This document shows positions 1 through 8,867 of a stretch of DNA of 43,731 nt, one piece after another; position 1 is the first letter of the stretch; every line of letters starts with the position of its first letter. The DNA is taken from positions 1 to 43,731 of the forward strand of contig JAJFKP010000020.1 of the NCBI GenBank assembly GCA_021773135.1, given 5' to 3'. The notes below the pieces were generated by a model that was not told the DNA's origin, did not search any database, and worked only from the letters and a program-made list of their open reading frames with translations. Both the position numbers and the translations under genes were made by a program. Origin of the DNA: Woeseiaceae bacterium. Its GTDB lineage: Bacteria > Pseudomonadota > Gammaproteobacteria > Steroidobacterales > Woeseiaceae.

Positions 1-707
1 AAATTGACGCTTGAATCGGCCAGTTCGGACACCGCAATGAGGCATTCCGGCTCTTGCAGTATCCGCTCGTCCGCATCCACCAGTTCCTTGATCGTCTTCC
101 TGACCTGGTCCAGATCATCTTCATAACTGACGCCGACCAGCAAATCCACGCGGCGCTGGTCATTGGCAGAGTAGTTGGTAATGATGCTGCCCATGATCTG
201 TGCATTCGGTACCACGATCTGTTTGTTGTCCCCGGTTTTCAACACGGTCGTGAGTATCTGAACCTGCACGACGGATCCTGATATGCCCGCGACTTCAACA
301 AAATCGCCAACCCGATATGGCCGGAACAAAACGATCAGGACGCCCGCCGCGAAATTGGACAGCGATCCCTGTAACGCGAGACCAACGGCCAGTCCAGCGG
401 CACCCATGACCGCGATAAGCGACGTCGTCTGGATGCCCGCCTGATTGATGGCGGCTATGATGACGAACACCATCACCAGCCAGTAAGCAAGGTTGCACAC
501 GAATGATTCGAGGATCTTGTCGACTTTCTGCGCCACCATCACCTTGCGAATTGCTCTGGTGATCAGTTTCGCCACAATTCGTCCGACAAAGAATATGAGC
601 AGCGCAACGATCAGTTTGCCACCGAAGCCGATGACAATCGTCCTGGCGGTCTCCAGCAGGCTGGCCCAGTCAAACTCAGTCAGTTGGGATATTGCTACGT
701 CGTCCAT
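1..707 (-). CDS. MscS-family small-conductance mechanosensitive channel (3' end beyond window)
   Basis: Reading the minus strand from the ATG at 707 gives 235 open codons that leave the window without a stop. The protein starts MDDVAISQLTEFDW and has three hydrophobic segments in its first ~130 residues. The third contains the pore-helix signature of MscS (GAAGLAVGLALQGSLSN), followed by the beta domain (FRPYRVGDFVEV) and the conserved V-P-N-A-Q-I-M. MscS channels sit in the inner membrane and release solutes on hypo-osmotic shock. Only the distal alpha/beta cage is missing. The start lies 3 nt past the EamA stop and its GAGG ribosome site is inside the end of that gene, so it is probably the last gene of the operon. 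Family assignment is firm; a specific physiological role is not. Confidence 0.93.
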   Translation of the reverse strand, partial: MDDVAISQLTEFDWASLLETARTIVIGFGGKLIVALLIFFVGRIVAKLITRAIRKVMVAQKVDKILESFVCNLAYWLVMVFVIIAAINQAGIQTTSLIAVMGAAGLAVGLALQGSLSNFAAGVLIVLFRPYRVGDFVEVAGISGSVVQVQILTTVLKTGDNKQIVVPNAQIMGSIITNYSANDQRRVDLLVGVSYEDDLDQVRKTIKELVDADERILQEPECLIAVSELADSSVN

Positions 708-710
708 TAG

Positions 711-1589
711 TCAGGTCCTCTTAATTCTTGTCAGGGCAATCCAGTTGCCGGCGATAATAAACAGGATTCCAGCAATTGCCAGCATTGACCATTGAAAGTT
801 CTCAACGAAGGTCGAAATGATCAAGGCCACGATTGGAAAAAGTATGGAGGTGTAAGCGGCACGTGCAGATCCGATAATCCTGAGCAGCGCCAGGTATGCA
901 CCGAAAGCGACCGCCGAGCCGAATACGGAAAGGTAGGCGAGAGAGATTATATATTCCGGCGTAAACGCGAAATTAAAGTCCCGCCCCTGTGACACTGCCA
1001 CCACCACCGAAACGAGAGCACCCCAGAACATGCCATGCGCGTTGACGGCCATTACCGGCAGCCGCCGTTGGTTATTGCGTATTGCACCCATATTGCCGAG
1101 CGAGGCAAACAATACGGCGATCAGTACGAATCCGATGCCGGTCACCGACCGATCCGAGAGGCTGAGCGTCGATATTTCGGGCCAAAACAGGCAGCTGATG
1201 CCGGTAACGCCAAACGCGGAAGCGATTAACAGCCGCCTTTCAAACGGGGTTTTGAAAAACAGCCGTTCGAAAAAAGCATTGCCGACAACCATGAGGCTGA
1301 AAGCGACTGCAACCAGACCCGATGTAATGTAATTGATTGCATAGTACGTAAACAGGTAGTTCGCGGAGAACATCAAAGCGCCTGTAACAATTACGTTGCC
1401 GTAGTAGCGTCTTGGTATGTGGATCTGCCGACCCGTGGCGAGTGCGTATATGAACAGTGTCGCGGACCCGACCAGGAAGCGATACGCGACGGATACTTCC
1501 TCGGCGACGACGCCTAACTGATAGGTAATCGCGATCCAGGTCGTTCCCCAGATCAACACGACCAATATATACAGGAAAGGCACCTGCAT
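711..1589 (-). CDS. EamA/DMT-superfamily transporter
   Basis: A 292-residue integral membrane protein with about ten hydrophobic segments arranged as two similar halves, the usual EamA (drug/metabolite transporter) build. The first half opens with the characteristic LIWGTTWIAITYQLG, and the second ends with TSILFPIVALIISTF followed by a last helix and a short basic tail. Such proteins export or import small metabolites across the inner membrane; the substrate cannot be read from sequence. The ATG at 1589 has AGAGGA a few bases upstream. It lies 34 nt after the propeller gene and 3 nt before mscS, so the three are probably co-transcribed. Confidence 0.9.
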   Translation of the reverse strand: MQVPFLYILVVLIWGTTWIAITYQLGVVAEEVSVAYRFLVGSATLFIYALATGRQIHIPRRYYGNVIVTGALMFSANYLFTYYAINYITSGLVAVAFSLMVVGNAFFERLFFKTPFERRLLIASAFGVTGISCLFWPEISTLSLSDRSVTGIGFVLIAVLFASLGNMGAIRNNQRRLPVMAVNAHGMFWGALVSVVVAVSQGRDFNFAFTPEYIISLAYLSVFGSAVAFGAYLALLRIIGSARAAYTSILFPIVALIISTFVENFQWSMLAIAGILFIIAGNWIALTRIKRT

Positions 1590-1623
1590 TAATGTTCCTC
1601 TGCTGGTTAAATCGGTGGAATCG

Positions 1624-2748
1624 TTACTTGCCAGGGACGCCCAAATGTCCGGGCTTAACGCGGAATATTTGATACGGACCGCGTGCTCGAATGTAGTCTT
1701 TGGATCTTAGTACCAATTCGGGAATTGCACTATCTGAAATATACAGCCAGCCGTCGGGGCCAAAGGACAGGCCGTCGGCCCAGCGAATAGCGGGAGAGCG
1801 AATCAGTGTTGCCAGTTCGCGATCCTGGCCGACGATAAAAACCGCTCCGTGTTCGACGTCAGTAATGTAAACGTTGCCGTCCCGGTCGGTGCTGAGCCCA
1901 TCGCTAAGCGGCTTGCTGCTGAAACGCTCGATTTCCTTTTCCAGTTCCCTTGCCGGCAAAGCCGGATCAGTCAGGTGCCGCACGGGGATACGAAAAAGCT
2001 CGCTGTTGTTGATCGCCGCAAAGTACAACCAGTCGTTCCGGGCGTCCAGGGCAATCCCGTCTACGCCGGTCTTCAGGTTGACGATTCCGCCAACGAATTT
2101 CATTTCGCGAAGCGGATTGCGTATCAGGTAGTTTTGCGGTGAAACAGACGGGTGCGATTCGAGGACTCGTCGGGCGGATCCTGTTTCGACATCGTATACA
2201 ATCAGCGCGGGCTTCTGGCGCCAGACGCTGGCGTCGGCGACAAACACGGTTTTGCCGTCTCTGGTGACCTGCAGGTCCTGCAAGAATGACCCGGCCGGTG
2301 CAATGTCTTCGCTAAAAGTGTGGTCGTGCAATACACTGCCGTCGTCAAGGCTGAAGGCAAGCAGGCGCACCGAGCCGAAACCGTGATTGCCATTATCGAT
2401 CGTCCACAACCGGTTTTGATCGTCCACGACCAGGCCGAGCACGGTATCGAAAAGACGCGGCTGCAATGTTCCGTTGGGAAACGGCACCGCTGCGCCATCG
2501 ACCCATTCCAGCAACTTGTTACCCTGCGGCCTGGATTCCGGATGTACGGTAAAGAACAGCCGGCCTTCACTATTGACCGCGACGTTGCCAACCGGCTCGG
2601 GATAACTTAAGACTTCCTCAAGCGCAGCTGCCTCCAGCAGCGGCGGTGTGGAAAGATCAGGGTAGGGCTCACCACCGCCATAGCGGACCCGCATCACGAT
2701 TGCCGCGATCACGGCCAGGCCAAGCAGGAAAAGCAGGAAATTCCTCAA
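1624..2748 (-). CDS. SMP-30 / major-royal-jelly-type beta-propeller protein, membrane-anchored or secreted
   Basis: 374 residues starting with one hydrophobic segment (about 3-20) that acts as a signal peptide or anchor, so the propeller lies outside the cytoplasm. Blade-like repeats follow: GLVVDDQNRLWTIDNG near residue 105, DLQVTRDGKTVFVAD, GIALDARNDWLYFAA, LSTDRDGNVYITD and LSFGPDGWLYISDS. The spacing and the WTIDNG motif resemble bacterial members of the major royal jelly/yellow family (PF03022), close to SMP-30/gluconolactonase. The substrate is unknown. The start is TTG at 2748; no in-frame ATG precedes the hydrophobic segment. It lies 90 nt downstream of the rhomboid gene and 34 nt upstream of the EamA gene. 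Confidence 0.82.
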   Translation of the reverse strand: MRNFLLFLLGLAVIAAIVMRVRYGGGEPYPDLSTPPLLEAAALEEVLSYPEPVGNVAVNSEGRLFFTVHPESRPQGNKLLEWVDGAAVPFPNGTLQPRLFDTVLGLVVDDQNRLWTIDNGNHGFGSVRLLAFSLDDGSVLHDHTFSEDIAPAGSFLQDLQVTRDGKTVFVADASVWRQKPALIVYDVETGSARRVLESHPSVSPQNYLIRNPLREMKFVGGIVNLKTGVDGIALDARNDWLYFAAINNSELFRIPVRHLTDPALPARELEKEIERFSSKPLSDGLSTDRDGNVYITDVEHGAVFIVGQDRELATLIRSPAIRWADGLSFGPDGWLYISDSAIPELVLRSKDYIRARGPYQIFRVKPGHLGVPGK

Positions 2749-2838
2749 TTTATTGCAATCTCGACCGGACCCGGAAATTGAGAACGGATTCTACATCCGA
2801 TTTACAGCACAGGCCCACCCGGATCAGGATTTCTCCAG

Positions 2839-3654
2839 TCAGGCATTTCCCAGTGCAAAGATCCATGCAGCAACGACAATAAGGATCGCGAGGACACCGG
2901 CAGCGCGCTGCACGTTGGGTTGTGGTACCAGGTGATACCAGTGCGTGAGCGCCGTGCCGCTGATAAAGCCGCAGGCAAAGCCCGCCACGTGCGCACCGAC
3001 ATCCGTGTTGGCATCGCCCGCACCGGTGTATGCCAGCAGCGCCAGTCCCCCGACAATGGGCCCAATCCGGTATGCCCAGCGGTCCTGTTTCATCAGTTTG
3101 CCACGCCATACGAATCCGGCAACGATGCCAAGGACTGCAAACACAGCAGTTGACGCACCGATGGAGCGATGTGACGAATCCAGCAACAACGTATTCAGCA
3201 GATTTGCGCAGCCGCCGGAAATCACAACGGCAAACCAGGTGACGCCCGAGCCGAGCACCCGTCCAGCCATAATGCCAAAAGCGATGCCGAAACCCAGGTT
3301 TCCCGCGTAGTGCTTCAGTCCGGAATGCAGCGTCAGCGCGGTGACACTGCGCCACCACTCACCGTTACGAATTAAGACACCGTCAACTCGTCCCGCTGCA
3401 AACCAGTTGCGGTCCAGCGCCGCTTCGCCCGCGAGCACGGCGACCAAAGTGATGATGGCGGCATAGACAAGAACCCCGGGCGTGGCGTTCTGGTAGACAG
3501 GAGTTAAACGTGACGGCGATGCGGGCGGTTGCCGGTTCTCAATTTCATATTGCCACAGCTCATACTTTGCTTTCTCAAATAGCTCGGCGGGCACGACGAG
3601 TTGTAAAGTCGGACCGTCAGTCAACAACTCGTACTGAATGCCGAGCGAATGCAA
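2839..3654 (-). CDS. Rhomboid-family intramembrane serine protease with N-terminal soluble domain
   Basis: 271 residues from a TTG at 3654. The N-terminal ~55 residues look like a small soluble domain of the kind seen in front of some bacterial rhomboids. Six or more membrane segments follow. The rhomboid landmarks are present: H110 and H115 with N119 in LHSGLKHYAGN, catalytic S168 in GAST (most rhomboids have GxSG), and H222 in AHVAGF. Serine and histidine are both kept, so it is probably active. The open frame and similarity to the N-terminal domain (VFESNSRKDCSDRSLVL) continue upstream of 3654 to a stop at 3744-3742, yet no ATG, GTG or TTG lies there; ATT at 3735 is the best candidate. The true start is therefore uncertain. 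Confidence 0.85.
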   Translation of the reverse strand: MHSLGIQYELLTDGPTLQLVVPAELFEKAKYELWQYEIENRQPPASPSRLTPVYQNATPGVLVYAAIITLVAVLAGEAALDRNWFAAGRVDGVLIRNGEWWRSVTALTLHSGLKHYAGNLGFGIAFGIMAGRVLGSGVTWFAVVISGGCANLLNTLLLDSSHRSIGASTAVFAVLGIVAGFVWRGKLMKQDRWAYRIGPIVGGLALLAYTGAGDANTDVGAHVAGFACGFISGTALTHWYHLVPQPNVQRAAGVLAILIVVAAWIFALGNA

Positions 3655-4008
3655 TACCAGGCTGCGATCCGAGCAGTCTTTTCTGGAATTGCTTTCGAAG
3701 ACCAGGCGCCAGCCAGTTTCATCTGGATTACTAATAAGAAAAACCTATAAGAAACAGAGTATTAGATTACGATTTCCGCGTTTTCAGCTATCGTTCAGCA
3801 GCGTGGACTTAAAATGCTGAACATCGATCAAACGAGTACCGGTGAATACAGTGAAAGCCGCCAAGAGATGTTATTTCAGTTTTGCCGTGATCGGCATGCT
3901 GTTCCTGTTGGAGACTTTTCTCCCGATTCAGTTATTCTGACATACGACCCTGCAATGTGGGGTTTACACTTTGGCTTTTGCTATGTCAGTCGAATTCGGG
4001 GCACGCAC

Positions 4009-4581
4009 ATGCGCTACTACCATTTAGTCAAACGTTGGGGATTCTTGGCGCTGATTTTCCAGGTCAGCTCTGCCAGTGCCGAAGTAATAGATGTCGCAGC
4101 CAACGGCTTTACCATTCGCCACCAGGTGCAGATTGCGGCCGACCGGAACCGCGTCTACCAGGCGGCAGTCGACGATATCGGCGCCTGGTGGAATGGCGAT
4201 CACACGGTATCTGGTAATGCCTCCAACCTGTATCTTGACGCCCGACCCCAGGGTTGTTTTTGCGAAAGACTGGGTGAGGAAGCCGGGCTGGTCCACTTAT
4301 CGGTCAGTTTTGTAAATCCGGGCGTTATGCTGCGCCTGACCGGCGGTCTTGGGCCGCTCGGGCTGATGGGAGTTGCCGGCAACATGACCTGGGAATTCGA
4401 GAGCAATGAGCAGGGCACACTGATGACGCTGCAGTATGCGGTTGGAGGCTACGTGGCGAATGGTCTAGATTCACTCGCGGTGCCGGTGGATGGCGTACTG
4501 GTCGAGGCGGCGACACGTTTGGCCCGTTTTGTAGAATCCGGGAGCCCGTCCGGCGAGGCCGGTTCCGGCGCTGACTTATAA
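4009..4581 (+). CDS. Secreted SRPBCC-fold (START-like) protein
   Basis: 190 residues from the ATG at 4009. A signal peptide (MRYYHLVKRWGFLALIFQ, then cleavage after SSASA) is followed by a domain that reads as SRPBCC/polyketide-cyclase-like: FTIRHQVQIAADRNRVYQAA at the start, a central GAWWNGDHTVSG, and the final amphipathic helix with LVEAATRLARFVESG. This fold binds hydrophobic ligands; bacterial secreted members have no assigned substrate. The frame stays open upstream to 3814, but those 65 codons look non-coding and would bury the signal peptide, so I prefer 4009. The gene stands alone between a minus-strand operon and fdxA. Confidence 0.75.
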   Translation: MRYYHLVKRWGFLALIFQVSSASAEVIDVAANGFTIRHQVQIAADRNRVYQAAVDDIGAWWNGDHTVSGNASNLYLDARPQGCFCERLGEEAGLVHLSVSFVNPGVMLRLTGGLGPLGLMGVAGNMTWEFESNEQGTLMTLQYAVGGYVANGLDSLAVPVDGVLVEAATRLARFVESGSPSGEAGSGADL

Positions 4582-4599
4582 AAAGAGATGTGCGGGGTT

Positions 4600-4617
4600 G
4601 AACTCAATTGTGAGTTC
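4600..4617. promoter_or_regulatory. 7-bp inverted repeat upstream of fdxA
   Basis: GAACTCA and TGAGTTC are perfectly complementary arms around a 4-base ATTG. The element begins 19 nt after the SRPBCC stop and ends 63 nt before the fdxA start. No T-run follows it on the plus strand, which makes a standard intrinsic terminator unlikely. An operator or attenuator for fdxA is possible; a degenerate terminator is the alternative. Confidence 0.35.
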
Positions 4618-4680
4618 GCATAGCGTTACATCCCGCGACGACATGTTTCCTGCCGTGGCCCTATTCTGAGGACCTGAACG

Positions 4681-5004
4681 ATGACCTTTGTTGTGACCGA
4701 GAGCTGCATTAAGTGCAAGCTGACAGATTGCGTGGAAGTGTGCCCGGTGGACTGTTTCCATGAAGGGCCGAACATGCTGGTCATCGATCCGGACGAATGC
4801 ATTGACTGCACCCTTTGCGAACCCGAATGTCCGGTCGAGGCAATTTTTTCCGAAGACGAATTGCCTGAAGGTCAGGAGAAATTTATCGAATTAAACGCCG
4901 AGCTCGCGCAGGACTGGCCGGTTATCACTGAAATGAAGGACGCCCCGGCAGACGCCGACGACTGGCGTGAAGTTAAGGAAAAGCTGCAATACCTCGAACG
5001 CTAG
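4681..5004 (+). CDS. fdxA: Seven-iron ferredoxin FdxA ([3Fe-4S][4Fe-4S])
   Basis: 107 residues, the usual length for Azotobacter-type FdxA. The first cluster region has C9, C12, C17, C21 and C25 ([16 protein letters not shown]), and the second has [12 protein letters not shown]. The linker [14 protein letters not shown] and the acidic tail are typical. It carries electrons in the cytoplasm at low potential; partners differ between species. GAGGA lies about 10 nt before the ATG. It stands alone on the plus strand and converges with the HupE operon 12 nt downstream. Confidence 0.96.
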   Translation: MTFVVTESCIKCKLTDCVEVCPVDCFHEGPNMLVIDPDECIDCTLCEPECPVEAIFSEDELPEGQEKFIELNAELAQDWPVITEMKDAPADADDWREVKEKLQYLER

Positions 5005-5016
5005 TCAACGCGCTGG

Positions 5017-6228
5017 TCACGCCAGCGTTCGGCCGATAAACCAGAAAACCCCCACACCGCACAAACCGGCCGCGACCAACTGTGGCATGACGCGTGGAAT
5101 ACGCCGGTGCAGGTACTTCGCACCCAGGACTGTAGCCACGACAATGAGCAGCTGTCCAAGCTCAACGCCTACGTTAAAGCCCAGCAGCGGTACCAGGAGA
5201 GACGTACCGAGAAGGCCGGTTTCCATCAGGAACCCGGCGAAACCGAAGCCGTGGACTAGGCCAAAGCAGCCGGTCGCGACCAGCAGGAGTAGCATTGAAT
5301 TGCTGTCTCTGCCGGCACCGGTGGCGGCACCGGAAATCAGCAGGTAACTTCCGGCAAATATGCCGAATCCCAGGTAGGCCAGCAGCGCAAGCGGACTCGC
5401 GTAACCAAGGAAATAGGCCAAGAGGCCGGTTGCCCAGGGCAACAATACGGCGGCGATCGCATACCAGCCGATCGACTGGCGATGTTGCAGGAAGTATTCA
5501 ACCGCGACCAACATCACTGTAAAACCGATAAACGCCTCAACCAGCTGGCTGTCGGCATTAACGTACCCGAGCACGGCTGCTGCCAGGCTGATCGAATGTC
5601 CCAGCGTGAATCCCGTTATCGCGATCACGCTTCTGCCAATGGAGCCTGCTATCAACAACAGTCCAAACAGGAAGGCTATGTGATCGACGCCGCCGGCGAT
5701 GTGCCCAACGCCAATCTTGACAAATGACAGAAATGACCAGGAATCGTCAGCAACAAGGTTTCCAATGTCCCACCTGTCGGCCGAATCCGTAATCAATACT
5801 TCGCCCAACAGTCTCCCTGCACGATGCGCCTTTGCGTAGTGAACGTGTGCCGGCGCAACGTCAAACATCGCTCGATACTCGATTTCGTCGGGCGGGCTAT
5901 TGCCACAGTCAAACTGCAGTTCAATCCTTATAAATCCATTCGCAACACGTAATGGCGTGCTTGCGGTCCGCGGACACCTCTTATCGGCGGAAAATACGCG
6001 AGTCGTACTTTCAACATGGGATTGAAAAATTTGCTGGGCGGGAATGGTTGCCTGCTCAACCTGGTAGAGCACCATTACTTCGCGCAGGGGAATCGTGACT
6101 TCTCCGGTCACGCCTGTTTCAGAAAAATACCAATGCGAATAACTCTCACTGCGCGTGTGCGCCGACGTTTCGGATGCAGCGCAGAACAGCATACCGAGCA
6201 GGATTGTTGCGGCCGGCAATTTTATCAA
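5017..6228 (-). CDS. HupE/UreJ-like membrane protein
   Basis: 403 residues: signal peptide (to about SETSAHT), an extracytoplasmic beta-rich domain of roughly 130 residues, then six or seven membrane helices. The membrane part has the HupE/UreJ_2 signatures GVGHIAGGVDHIAFLFG and GLVHGFGFAG...GFNVGVELGQ, whose His and Asp residues are thought to bind a metal ion. Relatives are linked to nickel or other metal transport; this large version next to a PpiC gene is common in proteobacteria without hydrogenase genes, so its cargo is unproven. The start is TTG at 6228, overlapping the TGA of the preceding gene (TTGA), which implies translational coupling. Confidence 0.88.
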   Translation of the reverse strand: MIKLPAATILLGMLFCAASETSAHTRSESYSHWYFSETGVTGEVTIPLREVMVLYQVEQATIPAQQIFQSHVESTTRVFSADKRCPRTASTPLRVANGFIRIELQFDCGNSPPDEIEYRAMFDVAPAHVHYAKAHRAGRLLGEVLITDSADRWDIGNLVADDSWSFLSFVKIGVGHIAGGVDHIAFLFGLLLIAGSIGRSVIAITGFTLGHSISLAAAVLGYVNADSQLVEAFIGFTVMLVAVEYFLQHRQSIGWYAIAAVLLPWATGLLAYFLGYASPLALLAYLGFGIFAGSYLLISGAATGAGRDSNSMLLLLVATGCFGLVHGFGFAGFLMETGLLGTSLLVPLLGFNVGVELGQLLIVVATVLGAKYLHRRIPRVMPQLVAAGLCGVGVFWFIGRTLA

Positions 6229-7052
6229 CGCGGGCCCACCATGATGCGGGCTCGTTCGCGGAGTCCGGCCAGGTACGTTCTCAGCGTCTCGTCGGCGAGA
6301 TGGCGTCTATAGTCGATCAGAACCCGGTTGCGAATAGAGGCAAGATCCGTCGCAGCCGACATTTCCTTATCGAGCAATCGGAGCACGAGCCAGCGCCCCC
6401 GTCTGGCAAATACTGCGCTGCTTCCTGGCGGCATGGTCGCAGCCGTGGATGCTATTCCGGGCCCCACATAATCCCGTGCGATTTCCAGCGGAATAAGGCC
6501 GGTCGGCAAATCCGCCATGCGCTCAATGTCTTCGCTACCTAAGTCGCTTGCCCCCATACGAAGCTTATCAGCCAGCGCCTGTGCCGCAGCTTCCCTGTCA
6601 CTTTGCCAGACTTCGATTGAGATCTTGGCGACAAAACTAAAGCGTTCAGCGTTCTCTGCCAGGTGCGTCTCGAGTTCAAGATCAGTCGGGTCGGCGGCGT
6701 CTGCTTCCGCGGTGATCGATGCCACCAGCGAGTCGATCACCGCCTGGCGTACGGTCAGGTCAGAATTCAGCATGCCAAGTTCTACGCCGCGTTGTACCAG
6801 CAACTCGTCGTCGATCAGCATTTGCAACACGTCTTCGACAGGTCTCAAGCCCGCCGGTCCTGGCAGACGTGTGACGGTGCGTTCATAGAGGTCCCTGGTG
6901 ATAGGTGTGTCATTAACACGTGCCAGCGTATCCTCCGGCAATGCACTTCCTTCCGGTGCCTGACGCAGAATCCCAAAGCCCGCCATGACGAGCCCGACCA
7001 GGGCGCCAAGCGCGAGCAAGCGCAGATCTGTTTCGCGTCTTGAGTCGTCCAA
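6225..7052 (-). CDS. PpiC/SurA-like peptidyl-prolyl isomerase family protein
   Basis: 275 residues with an N-terminal hydrophobic anchor (LLALGALVGLVMAGFGIL) and a periplasmic remainder. The SurA-N-like helical part (VNDTPITRDLYERTV, VLQMLIDDELLVQRGVELGM) is followed by a parvulin-like segment (LELETHLAENAERFSFVAKISIEVW ending in GRWLVLRLLDK). The peptide chaperone/isomerase assignment rests on this organisation; the catalytic domain is divergent and may have lost activity. TTG at 7052 is the only credible start ahead of the anchor. It is co-transcribed with the HupE-like gene, a pairing that suggests it helps fold that protein's extracytoplasmic domain (inference). Confidence 0.8.
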   Translation of the reverse strand: MDDSRRETDLRLLALGALVGLVMAGFGILRQAPEGSALPEDTLARVNDTPITRDLYERTVTRLPGPAGLRPVEDVLQMLIDDELLVQRGVELGMLNSDLTVRQAVIDSLVASITAEADAADPTDLELETHLAENAERFSFVAKISIEVWQSDREAAAQALADKLRMGASDLGSEDIERMADLPTGLIPLEIARDYVGPGIASTAATMPPGSSAVFARRGRWLVLRLLDKEMSAATDLASIRNRVLIDYRRHLADETLRTYLAGLRERARIMVGPR

Positions 7053-7064
7053 TTCGATATTCGC

Positions 7065-7091
7065 CGGTAGAGTGAGCCTGCTATGCTACCG
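7065..7091. promoter_or_regulatory. Spaced inverted repeat in divergent promoter region
   Basis: CGGTAG and CTACCG are perfect 6-bp arms separated by 15 nt, with centres about two helical turns apart. They lie in the 69-nt gap between the divergent PpiC-like and SDR genes. A TATGCT that could serve as a -10 for the SDR operon overlaps the right arm. The layout fits a dimeric repressor site for one or both operons; it could also be chance. Confidence 0.25.
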
Positions 7092-7121
7092 CGAAGTTAA
7101 GCAGAGTTCAGCGCGAGACAA

Positions 7122-7925
7122 ATGACCGATTTAAACAGCAGCACTGTACTCGTTACAGGCGCATGTGGCGGCATTGGCAAACACCTGGTGGAGCAATTGC
7201 TAATGCTTGAATGCCAGCTGATCGTCACCGATGCTGAGACCAGGAATCTCGACGAACTGGCAGGCATCGCTGCTGCTGGCAGCGGCCGGATTATCATGGC
7301 TCACGCTGCGGATTTGTCGACGGCCACCGGTTGCAGGGGGCTGGTGACACGATGCGAAAGTGCCGGGATGACGCCCACAGTGCTGGTCAATAATGCGGGT
7401 ATCGCCGTCGCAGGTCGCCATGACCATGTGCCGCCTGACAAATGGGAGGCGCTGATGAATTTAAACCTGCTGGCGCCGATGCGACTGTCCAGTGCATTCG
7501 TGCCCGGCATGGTGGCGCAGGGCGGCGGTCACATCGTCAATATTTCCTCACTGGCAGGATGGGTCGGTGCGCCGAACTTATCGGCCTATGTCGCCTCCAA
7601 GTTCGGGCTGCGCGGTTTTGGCGAATCGCTTGCTGCAGAACTTCGCTCGCAAAATATCAGGGTGTCCAATGTGTACCCATCATTCACCAGAACACCTATT
7701 CTTGAATCAGAACAATTCGGTATGGGTGAGCAGAGGCGCGTTCCGGAACGCATGATTTTCGAACCTGCCGCTACTGTCGCAAACATTATCAAAGGTATTG
7801 AACGCAACCGTATGCATATTTTCCCCGACAAAACGGCGTCGCGGGTGCATTATCTGCAGCGCTTCGCCCCGTGGATGATTCCGATGTTGAGTCGTAGTCT
7901 GCAGGCGAAGGTTGAGCCCGCCTGA
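7122..7925 (+). CDS. Short-chain dehydrogenase/reductase (classical SDR)
   Basis: 267 residues with all classical SDR landmarks: cofactor loop T12-G-A-C-G-G-I-G19, NNAG near residue 88, and the catalytic set S143, Y156 and K160 (SAYVASK). It is an NAD(P)-dependent oxidoreductase of alcohols or ketones; the substrate is unknown. D37 in VTDAETRNLDEL, at the end of the second beta strand, suggests NAD(H) preference. The C-terminal region (MHIFPDKTASRVHYLQRFAPW) resembles SDRs acting on lipids or steroids. Its stop overlaps the esterase start (TGATG), so the two are translationally coupled and may act in sequence on an ester-containing hydrophobic substrate. Confidence 0.92.
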   Translation: MTDLNSSTVLVTGACGGIGKHLVEQLLMLECQLIVTDAETRNLDELAGIAAAGSGRIIMAHAADLSTATGCRGLVTRCESAGMTPTVLVNNAGIAVAGRHDHVPPDKWEALMNLNLLAPMRLSSAFVPGMVAQGGGHIVNISSLAGWVGAPNLSAYVASKFGLRGFGESLAAELRSQNIRVSNVYPSFTRTPILESEQFGMGEQRRVPERMIFEPAATVANIIKGIERNRMHIFPDKTASRVHYLQRFAPWMIPMLSRSLQAKVEPA

Positions 7926-8848
7926 TGGCCAGCATCAGATCGCACATCATTCGTGCCGTATCGGCTTATTATATGAAGCGGGTGACGCCATACCGTGATG
8001 TAACTGAGCTGCGTACCGGTCTGGAAACCAGGACGGGTCTCCTGCCGCCGGCACGTGGCGTGAGGATTTCACCAACCGATATCGAGGGAACGAAGTGCGA
8101 ATGGCATGTGCCGGTCGGTTGCGAGGATGCGCCTGTGATTTTTTACCTGCACGGCGGTGCCTACGTGATGGGTAGTCCGGCAACGCACCGGCGTCTGGTC
8201 AGCCACATTGCGCGCGCGGCGAAAATGCGCGCTGTGCTGCCCGATTATCGCCTGGCACCCGAGTACCGATTTCCCGCCGCGCTCGAAGACTCACTTAAGG
8301 TATACAGGAACCTGGTCAACAACGGTCTTGATGCGCAGCGCATTGCTATTGGCGGAGATTCGGCTGGCGGCAACCTTGCGGCAGCAACTTTGCTCGCACT
8401 TCGCGATGCGCACGAAGCTATGCCGGAAGCCTGTTTCCTCATGTCACCCTGGCTGGACATGACCGGCGAAGGCGAATCTCTCAGGACCAGGGCAGGTATC
8501 GATCCATGGTTCAGACCCGAGCACCTGGCCCCTACTGCTGGAAAGATATTTTCGGATTTCGACAAAAGAAATCCGCTGGTTTCGCCGGTATTTGCCGATG
8601 TCTCCAATCTGCCACCTGTGCTCGTGCATGTCGGCGATCACGAAATACTGCTGAGTGATTCGACCCGCTTCGTCGATAACATCCATCGAGCCGGCGGCGA
8701 AGTTGAGCTTAAAGTGTGGCCGGGGATGTGGCACGTGTTTCAATTTTTTGTCGGGCAAATGCCGGAGAGCGGCCAGTCCATCGAGCATATCGCTGAATTC
8801 TTGAGATCACGATTTGACCAAACGGCGTCGCGACATCAGGCGGCGTAG
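7925..8848 (+). CDS. Alpha/beta hydrolase of the hormone-sensitive lipase (HSL) family
   Basis: 307 residues. HGGAY (H76-G77-G78) gives the HSL-type oxyanion hole, and GGDSAGG holds the nucleophile S146. The catalytic Asp is expected in VGDHEILLSD and the His in MWHVF. These carboxylesterases cleave short to medium acyl esters. No signal peptide is visible, so it is probably cytoplasmic. The ATG overlaps the SDR stop. The pair resembles dehydrogenase/esterase modules in lipid, sterol or terpenoid-ester breakdown, but nothing here fixes the substrate. Confidence 0.92.
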   Translation: MASIRSHIIRAVSAYYMKRVTPYRDVTELRTGLETRTGLLPPARGVRISPTDIEGTKCEWHVPVGCEDAPVIFYLHGGAYVMGSPATHRRLVSHIARAAKMRAVLPDYRLAPEYRFPAALEDSLKVYRNLVNNGLDAQRIAIGGDSAGGNLAAATLLALRDAHEAMPEACFLMSPWLDMTGEGESLRTRAGIDPWFRPEHLAPTAGKIFSDFDKRNPLVSPVFADVSNLPPVLVHVGDHEILLSDSTRFVDNIHRAGGEVELKVWPGMWHVFQFFVGQMPESGQSIEHIAEFLRSRFDQTASRHQAA

Positions 8849-8867
8849 TCCACAGGGGTGTAGAACT

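Noticed and set aside
2750-3358. 202-residue minus-strand frame in another phase of the rhomboid gene
   Set aside because: Rich in Cys, Arg and Trp without any family motif; it shadows the rhomboid coding frame.
3814-4008. N-terminal extension of the SRPBCC protein
   Set aside because: The signal peptide begins at the ATG at 4009; the upstream codons look non-coding.
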